Part shown: positions 36,511 through 46,189 of the stretch, piece after piece
Position numbering within the stretch: the stretch's first letter is position 1
How the letters are laid out: each line of letters opens with the position of its first letter
Assembly: GCA_026706395.1 (NCBI GenBank)
Contig: JAPOYU010000008.1
Location: 20,967-84,966, forward strand
DNA: 64,000 bases
Source of the DNA: Chloroflexota bacterium
GTDB taxonomy: Bacteria; Chloroflexota; Anaerolineae; Aggregatilineales; Phototrophicaceae
Reading direction: 5' to 3'
Notes under the pieces: model-generated
Seen by the model: only the letters and a program-made list of their open reading frames with translations
The model's database searches: none
Told to the model about the DNA's origin: nothing
Position numbers and translations under genes: made by a program

Positions 36511-37764
36511 CTAAGCGGGTCTCTGTTCGAGGGCGGCGGCGATGTCATCGTCCTTTCCCACCCGAATGGTAGGAATCTTGGCCAATTGCAGCATACCGCG
36601 GAAGCTGCTCGAATCCAACTGGGCGTTAAAGGTTTGAGGGTCAATGAAGACGCAGATGGGACGGATCCCGCGGCGTATGAGAACTTGGGCTTCGTGAAGC
36701 CATTCCTGCTGCAAGGACGATGTGATAATCATGACGGTGGTGCCACGCATGAACTGGTGAGTTTCCAGTGAGAGCACTTCTCGCAGGGAGAGATTGGACG
36801 TGCTGCGCGCAACTGCCAGCGCCTGAAAGATCCGCGTCAACTGTCGGTTACCGCGATCCGGCGCGAAGATTTGTCGGTGAGGTGTGTACGCGGCGTAGCC
36901 TACGACGCGTTCATCATCTATGAAGTATTTGGCAAGCGACGCCGCAATGATAGCGCCGTACTCCTCGGTGGATGGCGGGATGCGTACGGGTGAGGGGATG
37001 TAGCTGCTATAGCGGCTGGCCCGCTTGAAAGCGGGATCCTCGACTAGTGAAGCGGCTGAAAAATCGCTGAAGAGCCAGATATCGACCAGCGGATCAAGCT
37101 CGAATTCCTTAACCATGATGTCGCCAGTTCGGGCGGTTGAGCGCCAATGGATGCGGTTGATGCTGTCTCCGGGCACATAGTCGCGGATGCTGCTGGCGTT
37201 GGTCGTGACCTGGTGGGTCAGTTGGCGCTGGGCATCACCGCCGGAGAGGAAACCAACCGGCAATTCGACTCGGTTCAGTTCAACGGTCATGGGATAGACC
37301 ATCACACTGTCGGTGGCGCCGACGCGGCGCGGCGAACGGAATAAGCCAAAGGGATCGCCGCTAATGACGGTTAGCGGTCCGAGTTGGAATTCCCCGCGCG
37401 CGGCGCAGATTGTTTCGACTTCCCAGGTGTAATTACGTTTGCCGAGAAGAGTGGGCACGATATGGCTGGCGTGGTGGCCGGGCAGGTTGGAGTGATCGCG
37501 TATCTCCAGCCAGAGTTTAGGCAGGATGCCGGTCTTGCGGACGGCGAATGACTCAGCGAAGACGCGCCCAACCTGGGAGCGGCGCGCCCGCGTTGTACGA
37601 CGCAGGGCGATCCCGCGTAGGGAAAGCCAGGTCCAAAGCAGCGACAGCAGCATGACTGCGCCGATCAGGTAGGCAATGTTGAAGATTTCAGCCCGGCCGG
37701 TGAATAGCCCGGCAAGTAGACTGATAATCGCCAGCATGTAGAGTGCGTTGCGGCGGCCGGGCAT
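36511..37764 (-). CDS. DUF58 protein
   Basis: Two N-terminal membrane helices (residues 8-50) are followed by a beta domain and the DUF58 core RDYVPGDSINRIHWRSTART, then a vWA-like domain with IWLFSDFS. DUF58 proteins typically act with MoxR ATPases in envelope or metal-centre assembly. Length 417. It follows moxR by 6 bp, the usual order. Confidence 0.9.
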   Translation of the reverse strand: MPGRRNALYMLAIISLLAGLFTGRAEIFNIAYLIGAVMLLSLLWTWLSLRGIALRRTTRARRSQVGRVFAESFAVRKTGILPKLWLEIRDHSNLPGHHASHIVPTLLGKRNYTWEVETICAARGEFQLGPLTVISGDPFGLFRSPRRVGATDSVMVYPMTVELNRVELPVGFLSGGDAQRQLTHQVTTNASSIRDYVPGDSINRIHWRSTARTGDIMVKEFELDPLVDIWLFSDFSAASLVEDPAFKRASRYSSYIPSPVRIPPSTEEYGAIIAASLAKYFIDDERVVGYAAYTPHRQIFAPDRGNRQLTRIFQALAVARSTSNLSLREVLSLETHQFMRGTTVMIITSSLQQEWLHEAQVLIRRGIRPICVFIDPQTFNAQLDSSSFRGMLQLAKIPTIRVGKDDDIAAALEQRPA

Positions 37765-37770
37765 AAGACG

Positions 37771-38769
37771 TTAGCGCACGGATGACCCGGGGACGGGAGT
37801 ATTTTGGAGTATGTCCTGAACGACGGTGCGGGACGTGATGTTTTTGATGCGCGCGGCCGGGCCGACGATGATGCGGTGGGCCAGGGTGACTTCGGCAAGG
37901 GCTTTGACGTCATCGGGAATGACAAAGTCGCGCCCGGTCATGGCGGCCCGCGCCTGTGCAGTCCGGAATAGGGCCAGCGAGCCGCGGGGGCTGCTGCCCA
38001 GGTAGACGTCAGGATGCCGCCGTGACGCGGTAATCAAGTTGATGATATATTGCTGGACTTCATTAGCGACGTAAACGTCCTTGATCTGCTGCTGTGCGGA
38101 GAGCAGTTCCTGCAGAGAGACCACCTGTTGAAGATTTTGTATCGGGTGCTGATATTGCTGCGAGGCGAGGATCCTGAGTTCGTCGGGCGGCTGGGGATAG
38201 CCGATTTGAATGCGGATGAGAAAGCGATCGAGCTGGGCTTCCGGCAAGGGGAATGTGCCTTCATATTCGATTGGGTTTTGAGTTGCCATAATGAGGAAGG
38301 GATTGCTGAGGCGGTAGGTGACGCCGTCCACAGTCATCTGGCTCTCTTCCATGGCCTCGAGGAGGGCGGACTGGGTCTTTGGTGTGGCGCGGTTGATCTC
38401 ATCAGCCAAGACGATTTGCGCCATGATCGGGCCGGGACGGAATTCAAATTCGCGGGTCTTGGGGTTGTAAATCGAAACGCCGGTGATATCGGAGGGCAGC
38501 ATATCGGGCGTGAACTGGATCCGGTTGAAACTGCAGCCGACGGCGCGAGCGAGTGACTTCGCCAGCATGGTCTTGCCGACACCGGGAATGTCTTCCAAAA
38601 GGATATGGCCGCGGCAGAGCAGGCCAAGCGTCGTCAGTCTGATCTCGTTGGACTTTCCCAATATGACCTGGCCGACGCTGCTGGTTATGCGTTCGGCGAT
38701 TTCCTGAACCGTCGCCAGAGTTTGCCCGGCCTGCGCGGTACGGCGGGTCGTTCTGTATTGTTCACTCAT
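37771..38769 (-). CDS. MoxR-family AAA+ ATPase
   Basis: Chaperone-like ATPase paired with the DUF58 gene. Walker [18 protein letters not shown], Walker [20 protein letters not shown], sensor [22 protein letters not shown] and [16 protein letters not shown] are present. Length 332. A -10-like TATACT (minus strand, 38811-38806) lies about 40 bp before the ATG without a good -35. Confidence 0.95.
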   Translation of the reverse strand: MSEQYRTTRRTAQAGQTLATVQEIAERITSSVGQVILGKSNEIRLTTLGLLCRGHILLEDIPGVGKTMLAKSLARAVGCSFNRIQFTPDMLPSDITGVSIYNPKTREFEFRPGPIMAQIVLADEINRATPKTQSALLEAMEESQMTVDGVTYRLSNPFLIMATQNPIEYEGTFPLPEAQLDRFLIRIQIGYPQPPDELRILASQQYQHPIQNLQQVVSLQELLSAQQQIKDVYVANEVQQYIINLITASRRHPDVYLGSSPRGSLALFRTAQARAAMTGRDFVIPDDVKALAEVTLAHRIIVGPAARIKNITSRTVVQDILQNTPVPGSSVR

Positions 38770-38874
38770 TCAGTTGCGTCCAGTTGCACGAACATATCTG
38801 ATATTAGTATAGCCAAATGCAGCCAAATGACAGCCTGCGCCAACCCTTCGTTTGGGATTCCCTATGAGCATGGC

Positions 38875-38902
38875 TTGTCGACTCTGGCGCAACAAGTATA
38901 AT
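38875..38902 (+). promoter_or_regulatory. Promoter upstream of the roadblock-pyrG genes
   Basis: TTGTCG (38875-38880), 16 bp, TATAAT (38897-38902). The leader would be about 155 nt. The remaining sequence between 38770 and 39064 shows nothing else recognisable. Confidence 0.5.
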
Positions 38903-39064
38903 GAATCTCAGCAAGATGCTATATGGCAATTTTGCACGCCGAGTGTTTCTGCCCGAAGTCCAGCGTCACAAATTAGCACCTGAAATCGGGGTCTAGGTAT
39001 AGGCGAGTATTGGTATTGGACAGGCATGACGGGCGAGTTTGTCGCGTGGGTGGGAAGGTGACCC

Positions 39065-39436
39065 GTGATCGCTTCAAGGACGGACGGTGTAATCAAGCAG
39101 CTAGACAGGTTACGGACGATTTCACCGGATATTGAAGTCGCGGCCGTCGTCAGCATAGAGGGTTTGATCATTGCGCGCTCGATGGCTGAAGAGCTGGAAG
39201 ATGAGCGACTGGGGGCGATGTCTGCGGCGATGTTGGCGCTGGGCGAGCGGATAGCGGACGAGTTGGGACGTGGACCACTCGATCAGGTGACGATTAAAGG
39301 CGAAGAGGGTTATGCCGTTTTGATGACGGTGGATGAAAGTTCAGTCTTGTGCGTGCTTGCCGCTGATGAGGCGAAACTCGGGCTGGTGTATTTGGACATG
39401 TGGCGAACTGTGTCCGACCTGCGCGAGTTGAACTAG
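39065..39436 (+). CDS. Roadblock/LC7-domain protein (MglB-like)
   Basis: A single roadblock domain over nearly all 123 residues: VIKQLDRLRTISPDIEVAAVVSIEGL at the N-terminus is typical, followed by the helix MSAAMLALGERIADEL and strands VTIKGEEGYAVLM and SSVLCVLAADEAKLG. Such proteins dimerise and regulate small GTPases, as MglB does with MglA. No GTPase gene is nearby. GTG start. It lies 61 bp before pyrG and probably shares its transcript. Confidence 0.85.
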   Translation: MIASRTDGVIKQLDRLRTISPDIEVAAVVSIEGLIIARSMAEELEDERLGAMSAAMLALGERIADELGRGPLDQVTIKGEEGYAVLMTVDESSVLCVLAADEAKLGLVYLDMWRTVSDLRELN

Positions 39437-39497
39437 ATAAATGCGACTGGAAAGTGCGCGTGCATAATTGAACGCGAATAGGGATGGGCGGAGAGCT

Positions 39498-41150
39498 GTG
39501 AGACCAAAGTATATCTTTTGCACTGGTGGAGTGGTCAGTTCGGTCGGCAAGGGGCTGACGGTTGCGGCGATCGGTCGCATCTTGAAGGCGCGCGGATTGA
39601 AGGTCGCCATCCAAAAGCTGGATCCTTATCTGAATGTTGATCCGGGGACGATGAGCCCATATCAGCATGGCGAAGTATTTGTCACTTCTGACGGAGCCGA
39701 GACAGATCTCGACCTGGGACATTACGAGCGCTTTGTCGATGAGCATGTGAGCCGGCTGTCGAATATCACGGCGGGGCAGGTCTATCTGACTGTGATCGAA
39801 AAAGAGCGCAAGGGCGACTATCTGGGCGGGACGATCCAGGTGGTGCCGCATATTACGAATGAGATCAAACGCTGCATCAAGCTGTTGGGAAAACGAACTA
39901 ACGCCGATGTGGTCATTGTAGAAGTTGGTGGCACGGCCGGAGATATCGAGAGTTTGCCGTTTCTTGAAGCGCTGCGGCAATTGCGCACCGAATTGAAGCG
40001 GCGCGATACCTTGTACGTGCATGTGACGTTTTTGCCGCATATCGGGGCGACAGACGAATTGAAGACCAAGCCGACGCAACATAGCGTACGCGAACTGCGT
40101 GGCATCGGCATTCAGCCGAATGTCATTATCGCCAGGACTGATTTTCCTGTGAACAAGGAGATCGTCAACAAGATCGCGCTATTCTGTGACGTTGACGAAG
40201 ACGCGGTCATACCTTTAGAGACAGCGGACAACATCTACGCCGTGCCGTTGATGATCGAGGAGACCGGCCTGGGCGACTTTATTCTTAATCGCTTCCGACT
40301 CGAGGCGGGGCCGCCGGACCTTCATGAATGGCAAGATATTGTGGGCAAGTGTCGCGCGGTGAAGGACAAGCTGCGCGTTGGCATTGTTGGCAAGTATGTC
40401 GAACTGCGTGACGCCTATATGTCGGTGAAGGAATCGATTGTGCACGCGGCCGTTCAGCTTGATCAAGATGTCGAGATACGCTGGATTCATTCCGGCGAGC
40501 TTGAAAAGGGCAAGCGTCTCGACGAGTTGAATGAGCTGGATGGCATCATTGTGCCGGGAGGCTTCGGATATCGAGGCATTGAAGGCAAGGTTGAGGCGGC
40601 GAAATACGCGCGGGAGCAAAAGGTGCCGTACCTTGGTCTTTGCCTGGGGATGCAGGTCATGTGCATCGAATATGCGCGGAATGTCTTGGGCCTTGAGGAT
40701 GCCAACAGTTCCGAGTTTGACGTCAGCACGCCGCATCCGGTTATCGACCTGATGCTGGAGCAGCGCGCGATTACAGACATGGGCGGCACAATGCGCCTCG
40801 GTGAATACCCATGCGTGCTGCAGCCGAATTCTGCCGCGGCGCATGCCTATGGGACTGAGGAAGTGCTAGAGCGTCACCGCCATCGCTTTGAGTTCAATAA
40901 TAACTATCGTGAGATTTTCGCCGCTAATGGCGTCAGCTTCAGCGGTTTGAGCCCTGACGGTATTCTGGTGGAAATCTCTGAGTTGCAAGATCATCCATTC
41001 ATGCTTGGCTGCCAATTCCATCCGGAGTTCCTCAGCCGCCCCAATCGCCCGCATTCGCTGTTTTCGGCGTTCATTCAGGCGGCGATTGAGTATCGTGACG
41101 AGCTTGGTCGAGTAGGGAAAAGGTCCAGCCTAGGTCTTGACCGGGCCTAA
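39498..41150 (+). CDS. pyrG: CTP synthase
   Basis: Makes CTP from UTP with glutamine. GTG 39498 with ggagag just upstream gives the family start RPKYIFCTGGVVSSVGKGL; an in-frame TTG ten codons earlier has no binding site. The synthetase domain has KLDPYLNVDPGTMSPYQHGE, and the glutamine amidotransferase domain has the cysteine in YLGLCLGMQ and the C-terminal CQFHPEFLSRP. Length 550 from GTG. Confidence 0.97.
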   Translation: MRPKYIFCTGGVVSSVGKGLTVAAIGRILKARGLKVAIQKLDPYLNVDPGTMSPYQHGEVFVTSDGAETDLDLGHYERFVDEHVSRLSNITAGQVYLTVIEKERKGDYLGGTIQVVPHITNEIKRCIKLLGKRTNADVVIVEVGGTAGDIESLPFLEALRQLRTELKRRDTLYVHVTFLPHIGATDELKTKPTQHSVRELRGIGIQPNVIIARTDFPVNKEIVNKIALFCDVDEDAVIPLETADNIYAVPLMIEETGLGDFILNRFRLEAGPPDLHEWQDIVGKCRAVKDKLRVGIVGKYVELRDAYMSVKESIVHAAVQLDQDVEIRWIHSGELEKGKRLDELNELDGIIVPGGFGYRGIEGKVEAAKYAREQKVPYLGLCLGMQVMCIEYARNVLGLEDANSSEFDVSTPHPVIDLMLEQRAITDMGGTMRLGEYPCVLQPNSAAAHAYGTEEVLERHRHRFEFNNNYREIFAANGVSFSGLSPDGILVEISELQDHPFMLGCQFHPEFLSRPNRPHSLFSAFIQAAIEYRDELGRVGKRSSLGLDRA

Positions 41151-41243
41151 GCGGTTGGACCATGCCGCGAACCGCCGGAAACGCCAACTGGCAGCGGCCA
41201 TTTGTAGAAACCGACACTGCCGGGAGAATACTGAGAAAAATTG

Positions 41244-42278
41244 ATGTCGCTGCGTGAATTCTTGACTGCCATACCCAAAGTAGAGTTGAACCTGCAGTTG
41301 ACAGGTGCGCTGCAGCGGGAAAGCCTGGTTATGATTGCCAAGCAGAATGGCGTCCCGTCTATGCGGGAAGACTTCGAGGAATGGGTTGCTTTGTTTGACC
41401 GTCCCGACTATGCGCGGATCGACGCCATAGCGCGGGAGACCGGCAGCTGGGCAATGTATCCGGAAGACATTGCTTTGATGGTCTACGACATCGGCGTTGC
41501 GCTTTTCAAGCAGAACGTGGTATACGCCGAAATCGTGGTGGCGCCGCCGGACTTCGTCGGCTCAGCGCATATGAACTTCGATACGTTTGTAGCGGCGCTG
41601 AATGATGGGCGGGATCGCGCACTGCGTGGCTGGAACGTCGACATGGCCTGGATCCTCTGCATCCCTCGTGACAATCCGCGCTCCGGTGATGAAGTGTCTC
41701 GCTGGGCGACCAGCCCGGAGGCGCGCTCGGCCAATGTGGTTGCCTTGGGGCTGACGGGACCGGAAGACGCGCAGCCGATTGGACAATTCCGGCGCGCCTT
41801 CGATACCGCGCATAAAAAGGAGATCAATACTGTTGTGAGCACCGGCAGCGATTCAGGCGGAAGCAGCGTACATGAAACGATGGAGGAGCTTAGTCCACAG
41901 CGCTTGACGGACGCCTGGGGCATTGTCAAGGACGATGCTATGCTCAAACTACTGGCGGAGAATGGGACTGCGCTATGTCTGTCGCTAAGCCGCGCGCAGC
42001 GACTGGGCTTGGTCAAGAAGGCGGGTGATTATCCATTGCGTCAGCTAATCGACCGGGATGTCAATGTCGCGCTGTCAACTGGCATGCCAATACTTTATCA
42101 ATCGACGTTGATCGACGAATACATTATGGCGCACGAAGAATGCGCACTTGGAATTGATGAACTGATTCAGCTATCGCGCCGCTCGATTGAACTGTCCTAT
42201 ATGGATGCGGAGAGTAAGGAAGCGCTTCTGCGACGGTTTGACTTCGAAATGAAAGCTGCGCGCGCCAAATGGCTTTAG
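41244..42278 (+). CDS. Adenosine deaminase-like protein lacking all catalytic residues
   Basis: The frame keeps adenosine deaminase length (344) and landmarks, but every active-site motif is altered. The N-terminal PKxELHxHLxG reads PKVELNLQLTGAL (zinc histidines to N16 and Q18). HAGE reads STGS (199-202). The GHG region reads DAWG (223-226) with no histidine. CPxSN reads CLSLSR, and the metal aspartates of TDDP are G280 and M281. The surrounding helices (LDEYIMAHEE region, AQRLGL) still follow the family. It therefore cannot use the known mechanism and may be a binding or regulatory pseudoenzyme. It follows pyrG by 93 bp on the same strand. Confidence 0.75.
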   Translation: MSLREFLTAIPKVELNLQLTGALQRESLVMIAKQNGVPSMREDFEEWVALFDRPDYARIDAIARETGSWAMYPEDIALMVYDIGVALFKQNVVYAEIVVAPPDFVGSAHMNFDTFVAALNDGRDRALRGWNVDMAWILCIPRDNPRSGDEVSRWATSPEARSANVVALGLTGPEDAQPIGQFRRAFDTAHKKEINTVVSTGSDSGGSSVHETMEELSPQRLTDAWGIVKDDAMLKLLAENGTALCLSLSRAQRLGLVKKAGDYPLRQLIDRDVNVALSTGMPILYQSTLIDEYIMAHEECALGIDELIQLSRRSIELSYMDAESKEALLRRFDFEMKAARAKWL

Positions 42279-42304
42279 GCAGGCGAATGCGCTTTTTTAA
42301 TGTT

Positions 42305-42742
42305 CTATTCCACAGGTGTGACGGTGATATTCCCGAAGCCACTGTCGTCAATCGGCAGCGAGATGAGTAGCCGGCTTCCGCTGTCAACTTTGGCGCGAGC
42401 CTCATGCCCCTTGACCGGCACTGACAATTCGACATTGCGGGTCACTGCGCCAAATCGGCGCTCTTGCAAATGATAGCGGGCGTTGGTCGGGGTCGTCTCT
42501 GGCTCTGTCCGCAGTGATATCGTAAGCACGTTGGATTCCAGACTGATCTCAATGCTGTTCTTGACCATTCCGTCAATAGCTTGCGTAGTAATATGAAGAT
42601 TGCCGTCCGCTTCGTACATGTCGAGCGTAAGTTCTTCTGAACTGCTCGTCATCGTACGGATGCCTCTTTCGACTGTCTTCGTTATCTGCTCACCCAGATT
42701 TTGAAGCTCCTTCATCGGGTCGAATCGTGGTTCGTAGGTCAT
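42305..42742 (-). CDS. Hsp20/alpha-crystallin-like small heat shock protein
   Basis: ATP-independent holdase. The alpha-crystallin domain runs from TLDMYEADGNLHITTQAI through ISLESNVLTISLR to LSVPVKGHEARAKVDSG and LLISLPI. It is short (145) and ends in ITVTPVE rather than the usual I-x-I tail motif. A TATAAT lies on the minus strand about 35 bp upstream (near 42778), without a clear -35. No CIRCE element is seen. Confidence 0.85.
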   Translation of the reverse strand: MTYEPRFDPMKELQNLGEQITKTVERGIRTMTSSSEELTLDMYEADGNLHITTQAIDGMVKNSIEISLESNVLTISLRTEPETTPTNARYHLQERRFGAVTRNVELSVPVKGHEARAKVDSGSRLLISLPIDDSGFGNITVTPVE

Positions 42743-42900
42743 CGGGGCTCCTCGTCTTTCGGTCCGTTCTCAAAACATTATACGTATTCGCGTCAATTTA
42801 GTCGCGGGCGATGAATCGGCGCGGCGCGGCTCAGTCTACACGTCCTGCCATAATCCGCCGTCTTGTACTCGAATTGGACCATGCGAGCACTTTTCAATGC

Positions 42901-42929
42901 TTTACGATCTTGCGCGATTTGGTTATGAT
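42901..42929 (+). promoter_or_regulatory. Promoter of pheA-asd
   Basis: TTTACG (42901-42906), 17 bp, TATGAT (42924-42929). The start codon at 42963 is about 27 nt past the expected transcription start. Confidence 0.55.
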
Positions 42930-42962
42930 TCGCCGAACTCGGACGTTTAGAGCGGATTGCAG

Positions 42963-43796
42963 ATGCCTCGAGTCGCATATCAGGGGATACCGGGCGCCAA
43001 CTCAGAGATCGCGCTTAGACAGCATTTTGGCGACGACGTCGAGACGTATCCCTGCCAGGAAATCATTCACCTGTTCAAGGCGCTGCAACGCAATGATGTT
43101 GAATTCAGTCTGCTGCCGGTGGAGAATGCCTTGGCTGGTTCGGTCAGCGGCGCTTATGAGTTGCTGCTCGACCATGATGTACGTATCCAGGCCGAAGTCA
43201 TTTTGCATGTACATCATGCTCTCCTGGCCAACGCTGGAACTGTCCTGGAAGATGTCCGCGATGTACGTTCTCATCCACAAGCGCTGATGCAATGTCAGCG
43301 CTTCTTGAAGCGAAATGGTCTGAATCCGGTAGGCTGGTACGATACCGCCGGCGCTGCCAAACATCTGGCGGAGGAGCCGGATCCGAACGTGGCTGTGATT
43401 GCCTCAACAATGGCGGGAGAGCTTTATAAGTTGGACCTGCTGGCAAAGCAGATCGAAGATGAACCGTTCAATTACACACGATTCCTGCTGTTAGGGCATG
43501 GGGATCCCGAGCCATCAGATTACAACAAGACGTCGATAGTGTTTGCGACCCGGAATCGGCCGGCGGCTCTATACGAGTGCTTGGGCGAGTTCGCCAAGCG
43601 GGATTTGAATCTGACCAAGCTTGAGTCGCGCCCGCGGCGCAATCGGCCGTGGGAGCCGCTCTTCTATCTTGATTTCGAGGGCCATTGGCAGGAGCAGCGC
43701 TGTCAGGAGTTGCTGACGCAATTACTGCAATTGACGTCTTTCGTGAAGATGCTGGGTTCGTATCCAGCGGTGAAATCTGGCGCAGTCGGGATGTAG
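42963..43796 (+). CDS. pheA: Prephenate dehydratase
   Basis: Converts prephenate to phenylpyruvate for phenylalanine. The catalytic domain begins VAYQGIPGANSEIA and includes LLPVENALAGSV and YDTAGAAK (the threonine of the T-x-A motif is kept). A C-terminal ACT domain (from about residue 185) contains LTKLESRPRRNRPWEPLFY, the ESRP phenylalanine-binding motif, so feedback inhibition is expected. No chorismate mutase is fused. asd follows after 14 bp. Confidence 0.95.
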   Translation: MPRVAYQGIPGANSEIALRQHFGDDVETYPCQEIIHLFKALQRNDVEFSLLPVENALAGSVSGAYELLLDHDVRIQAEVILHVHHALLANAGTVLEDVRDVRSHPQALMQCQRFLKRNGLNPVGWYDTAGAAKHLAEEPDPNVAVIASTMAGELYKLDLLAKQIEDEPFNYTRFLLLGHGDPEPSDYNKTSIVFATRNRPAALYECLGEFAKRDLNLTKLESRPRRNRPWEPLFYLDFEGHWQEQRCQELLTQLLQLTSFVKMLGSYPAVKSGAVGM

Positions 43797-43810
43797 GGCA
43801 GGGGAGAACA

Positions 43811-44893
43811 ATGCAGAAACTCGATGTGGCGATCCTGGGCGCGACTGGCGCTGTAGGCCAGCGCTTTATACAGTTGCTGGACGGTCACCCGTGGTTTCAG
43901 GTGAGCGAGGTCGTTGGCTCAAGCCGTAGCGAAGGCAAAGCTTACGGCGAGGCAGCGCATTGGGTGTTGGATGACAATCCGCCGGCCCAGGTAGCTGAAC
44001 TGACGGTCAAGGCGCTGGACGAAGCCTTCGATTCGCCGCTGATATTTTCCGCTCTACCCAAGGAGGCTGCCAAGACACGTGAGCTTGAGTTGGCGGCGGC
44101 GGGACATGTCGTTTGCACCAACGCGTCCGCCAATCGGATGCTGCCGGATGTGCCATTGATGCTGCCGGAGGTGAACGCCGATCACATTGCTTTGATTGAT
44201 GCGCAGCGGCGCGGGCGAGGCTGGAGCAGCGGCGCGCTGATCGCAAACTCAAATTGTACCGTGATGCCGGTAGTGATGGCGCTGAAGCCACTATTGAAGT
44301 ATGGCGTGCGGCGCCTGCATCTTGTGAGTGAACAGGCGGTGAGCGGAGCTGGCTATCCCGGCGTCTCATCCATGGATATGATCGACAACATTGTGCCTTA
44401 TGTACCGGGCGATGAAGACAAGATGGAAATCGAATCACGAAAGATGCTGGGCAGTTTCAACGGAGATGGCATCGACGAGTTGCAAACGATTGTTGGCGCG
44501 ACATGCACGCGCGTGCCGGTTGTGGACGGGCATTTGGTTAATGTCTCGGTGGAACTGGCGGATCGGCCGGCGCTGCCGTCGATAGTGGCTGATTGGGAGA
44601 CTTATCAAGCGCCCGCGCCAGTGCCCGAGCTTCCGAGCGCGCCCGAGTTCCCGCTGCAATACTTGTATCAGATTGACCGGCCACAGCCGCGCCGGGATCG
44701 CCAAGCGGGCGAGGGCATGATGACTAGCATCGGCCGCCTGCGCGAGTGCCCAATTCTTGGTTATAAGTTCGCCGCGCTATCGCACAATACCGTACGGGGC
44801 GCGGCTGGATGCAGTATTTTGAACGCCGAACTGATGGCGGTTGCGGGTTACATTGATGGATTTCGCGTCGCCGAATATGCGCTGGCGCCCTAA
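43811..44893 (+). CDS. asd: Aspartate-semialdehyde dehydrogenase
   Basis: Second step from aspartate to lysine, threonine and methionine. ATG 43811 has gggga upstream and opens at DVAILGATGAVGQRFIQLL. The catalytic cysteine is in IANSNCTVMPVV and the histidine lies in the later substrate domain. The sequence matches the archaeal/fungal type class (for example EQAVSGAGYPGVSSMDMIDN). Length 360. A longer frame from 43685 overlaps pheA and is rejected. Confidence 0.94.
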   Translation: MQKLDVAILGATGAVGQRFIQLLDGHPWFQVSEVVGSSRSEGKAYGEAAHWVLDDNPPAQVAELTVKALDEAFDSPLIFSALPKEAAKTRELELAAAGHVVCTNASANRMLPDVPLMLPEVNADHIALIDAQRRGRGWSSGALIANSNCTVMPVVMALKPLLKYGVRRLHLVSEQAVSGAGYPGVSSMDMIDNIVPYVPGDEDKMEIESRKMLGSFNGDGIDELQTIVGATCTRVPVVDGHLVNVSVELADRPALPSIVADWETYQAPAPVPELPSAPEFPLQYLYQIDRPQPRRDRQAGEGMMTSIGRLRECPILGYKFAALSHNTVRGAAGCSILNAELMAVAGYIDGFRVAEYALAP

Positions 44894-44908
44894 TATGTGA
44901 AACGCCGT

Positions 44909-45940
44909 TCAGTCGTACTCGCCACTGGAGTATACGTAGACAGCCGGTCCCGTGTGATCGCCATTGTTCCAGTCGTATTCGCTTTGTGACCAGTTGAAGA
45001 GCCAATGGGCATCGGTGATCGTCATATTTACGCAGCCGTGACTGCGACGATAGCCAAAACCATCGTGCCAGTAGGCGCCGTGCAGCGCGATCTGATCGTC
45101 GTAGAACATGGTCCATGGCACTTCCTGCAAGTAGTAGAAATCTGGCTTGTTGAATGAGCCGCTCATCATCTTGCGGGTGAAGCGGACGTAAACGTGGAAG
45201 ATACCTTCGTTGGTAGGCCATTCTTCCAGGCCCGATGAGATCAAGGTGGCGAAGACGGGCTCGTCGCCTTCGTAGGCGATGGCGACTTGTTCATAGAGAT
45301 CGACGCTTATCCACTTGTGCGTATCAACGTCTTCCGGTTTCGCGACAGGCAAGATTTTCGCGACCTTGAATTGATGCACCCACTCCTTGGGGCCGATCTG
45401 ATACCAGTCGTAGCCGTCGACTTCGACGGTGGCGAAGATGTTGACGCGCGTGTAACGATAGCGGAAGTAATTCTCGGCTGACTCCGGTCCGCCAGGAGAT
45501 TTTGCGCCGCGCAGATGGGTCAGGGTCCAAGCAACGGTATAGGGCAGGGCGTCCATTGTGGGCAGCATGACGCCAGTGAAGCGCGACGGACTCACGGTGT
45601 CGCTCAAAATGGCGGAGAGGACCCACTGGTTATCGCCGATTTTCGTCCATTCGCCGTGCTGTTCCTGGACGGTCACGAAGGTAAAGCCGTCGCCGAATTG
45701 CTCGCTCTCTTCGCTTCCTGGGGCGGAAAAGATGGAGAATTCGCCTTCAATTTTGCGGTAGTCACGATCACCTATGAGCTCGTCGTCTACCGTAAGCGGA
45801 CGGACATTTGGCCAGCGGTTTGCATGGACTGTATCAGCTGATACACCACAATTGTCTGGGAGGCATGTTGTTTGCGCAAAAGCTAAACTCCCGGTCAACA
45901 TCCAGATTAAGGTGAGTAACAGGGTAACGGTTGCACGCAT
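44909..45940 (-). CDS. L,D-transpeptidase (YkuD domain), exported
   Basis: Forms 3-3 cross-links in peptidoglycan or anchors proteins to it. ATG 45940 gives a signal peptide (MRATVTLLLTLIWMLTGSLAFA). The C-terminal catalytic domain has HGAYWHDGFGYRRSHGCVNM with the active cysteine and histidines. The central 150 residues form beta-rich modules with WVHQFKV-type repeats, perhaps SH3-like wall binding. Length 343. Confidence 0.9.
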   Translation of the reverse strand: MRATVTLLLTLIWMLTGSLAFAQTTCLPDNCGVSADTVHANRWPNVRPLTVDDELIGDRDYRKIEGEFSIFSAPGSEESEQFGDGFTFVTVQEQHGEWTKIGDNQWVLSAILSDTVSPSRFTGVMLPTMDALPYTVAWTLTHLRGAKSPGGPESAENYFRYRYTRVNIFATVEVDGYDWYQIGPKEWVHQFKVAKILPVAKPEDVDTHKWISVDLYEQVAIAYEGDEPVFATLISSGLEEWPTNEGIFHVYVRFTRKMMSGSFNKPDFYYLQEVPWTMFYDDQIALHGAYWHDGFGYRRSHGCVNMTITDAHWLFNWSQSEYDWNNGDHTGPAVYVYSSGEYD

Positions 45941-45985
45941 GTCAGGCTCTCTTGGTTCGGGCTGAGAATATTTGCTGTGAACGTT

Positions 45986-46014
45986 ATTAAACTCGAGATT
46001 GTCGCCGTAGACAA
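45986..46014 (-). promoter_or_regulatory. Promoter of the L,D-transpeptidase gene
   Basis: Minus strand: TTGTCT (46014-46009), 17 bp, TTTAAT (45991-45986). The leader would be about 40 nt. Confidence 0.5.
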
Positions 46015-46147
46015 GCTGCAGGCGAGCGATGCCCGAACGCCGCATGGGAAACGTAGGATGACGTAGGTTAAATAGACCTCACAACTTCCGTAGACACATG
46101 ACGCTTGACCGCAGCGCGTCATTCTGTCACAAGATCAGATAGCGCTG

Positions 46148-46156
46148 TGGTAGAAT
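46148..46156 (+). promoter_or_regulatory. Extended -10 promoter of ppgK
   Basis: TGGTAGAAT (TG at 46148-46149, hexamer TAGAAT at 46151-46156) lies about 34 bp before the ATG. No clear -35. Confidence 0.35.
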
Positions 46157-46189
46157 CCCAGTAGTTGTGGCGGTGACGAGAGGCCTGTG

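Noticed and set aside
38908..39171. 87-codon minus-strand frame upstream of the roadblock gene
   Set aside because: It overlaps the promoter and start of the roadblock gene and lacks initiation signals.
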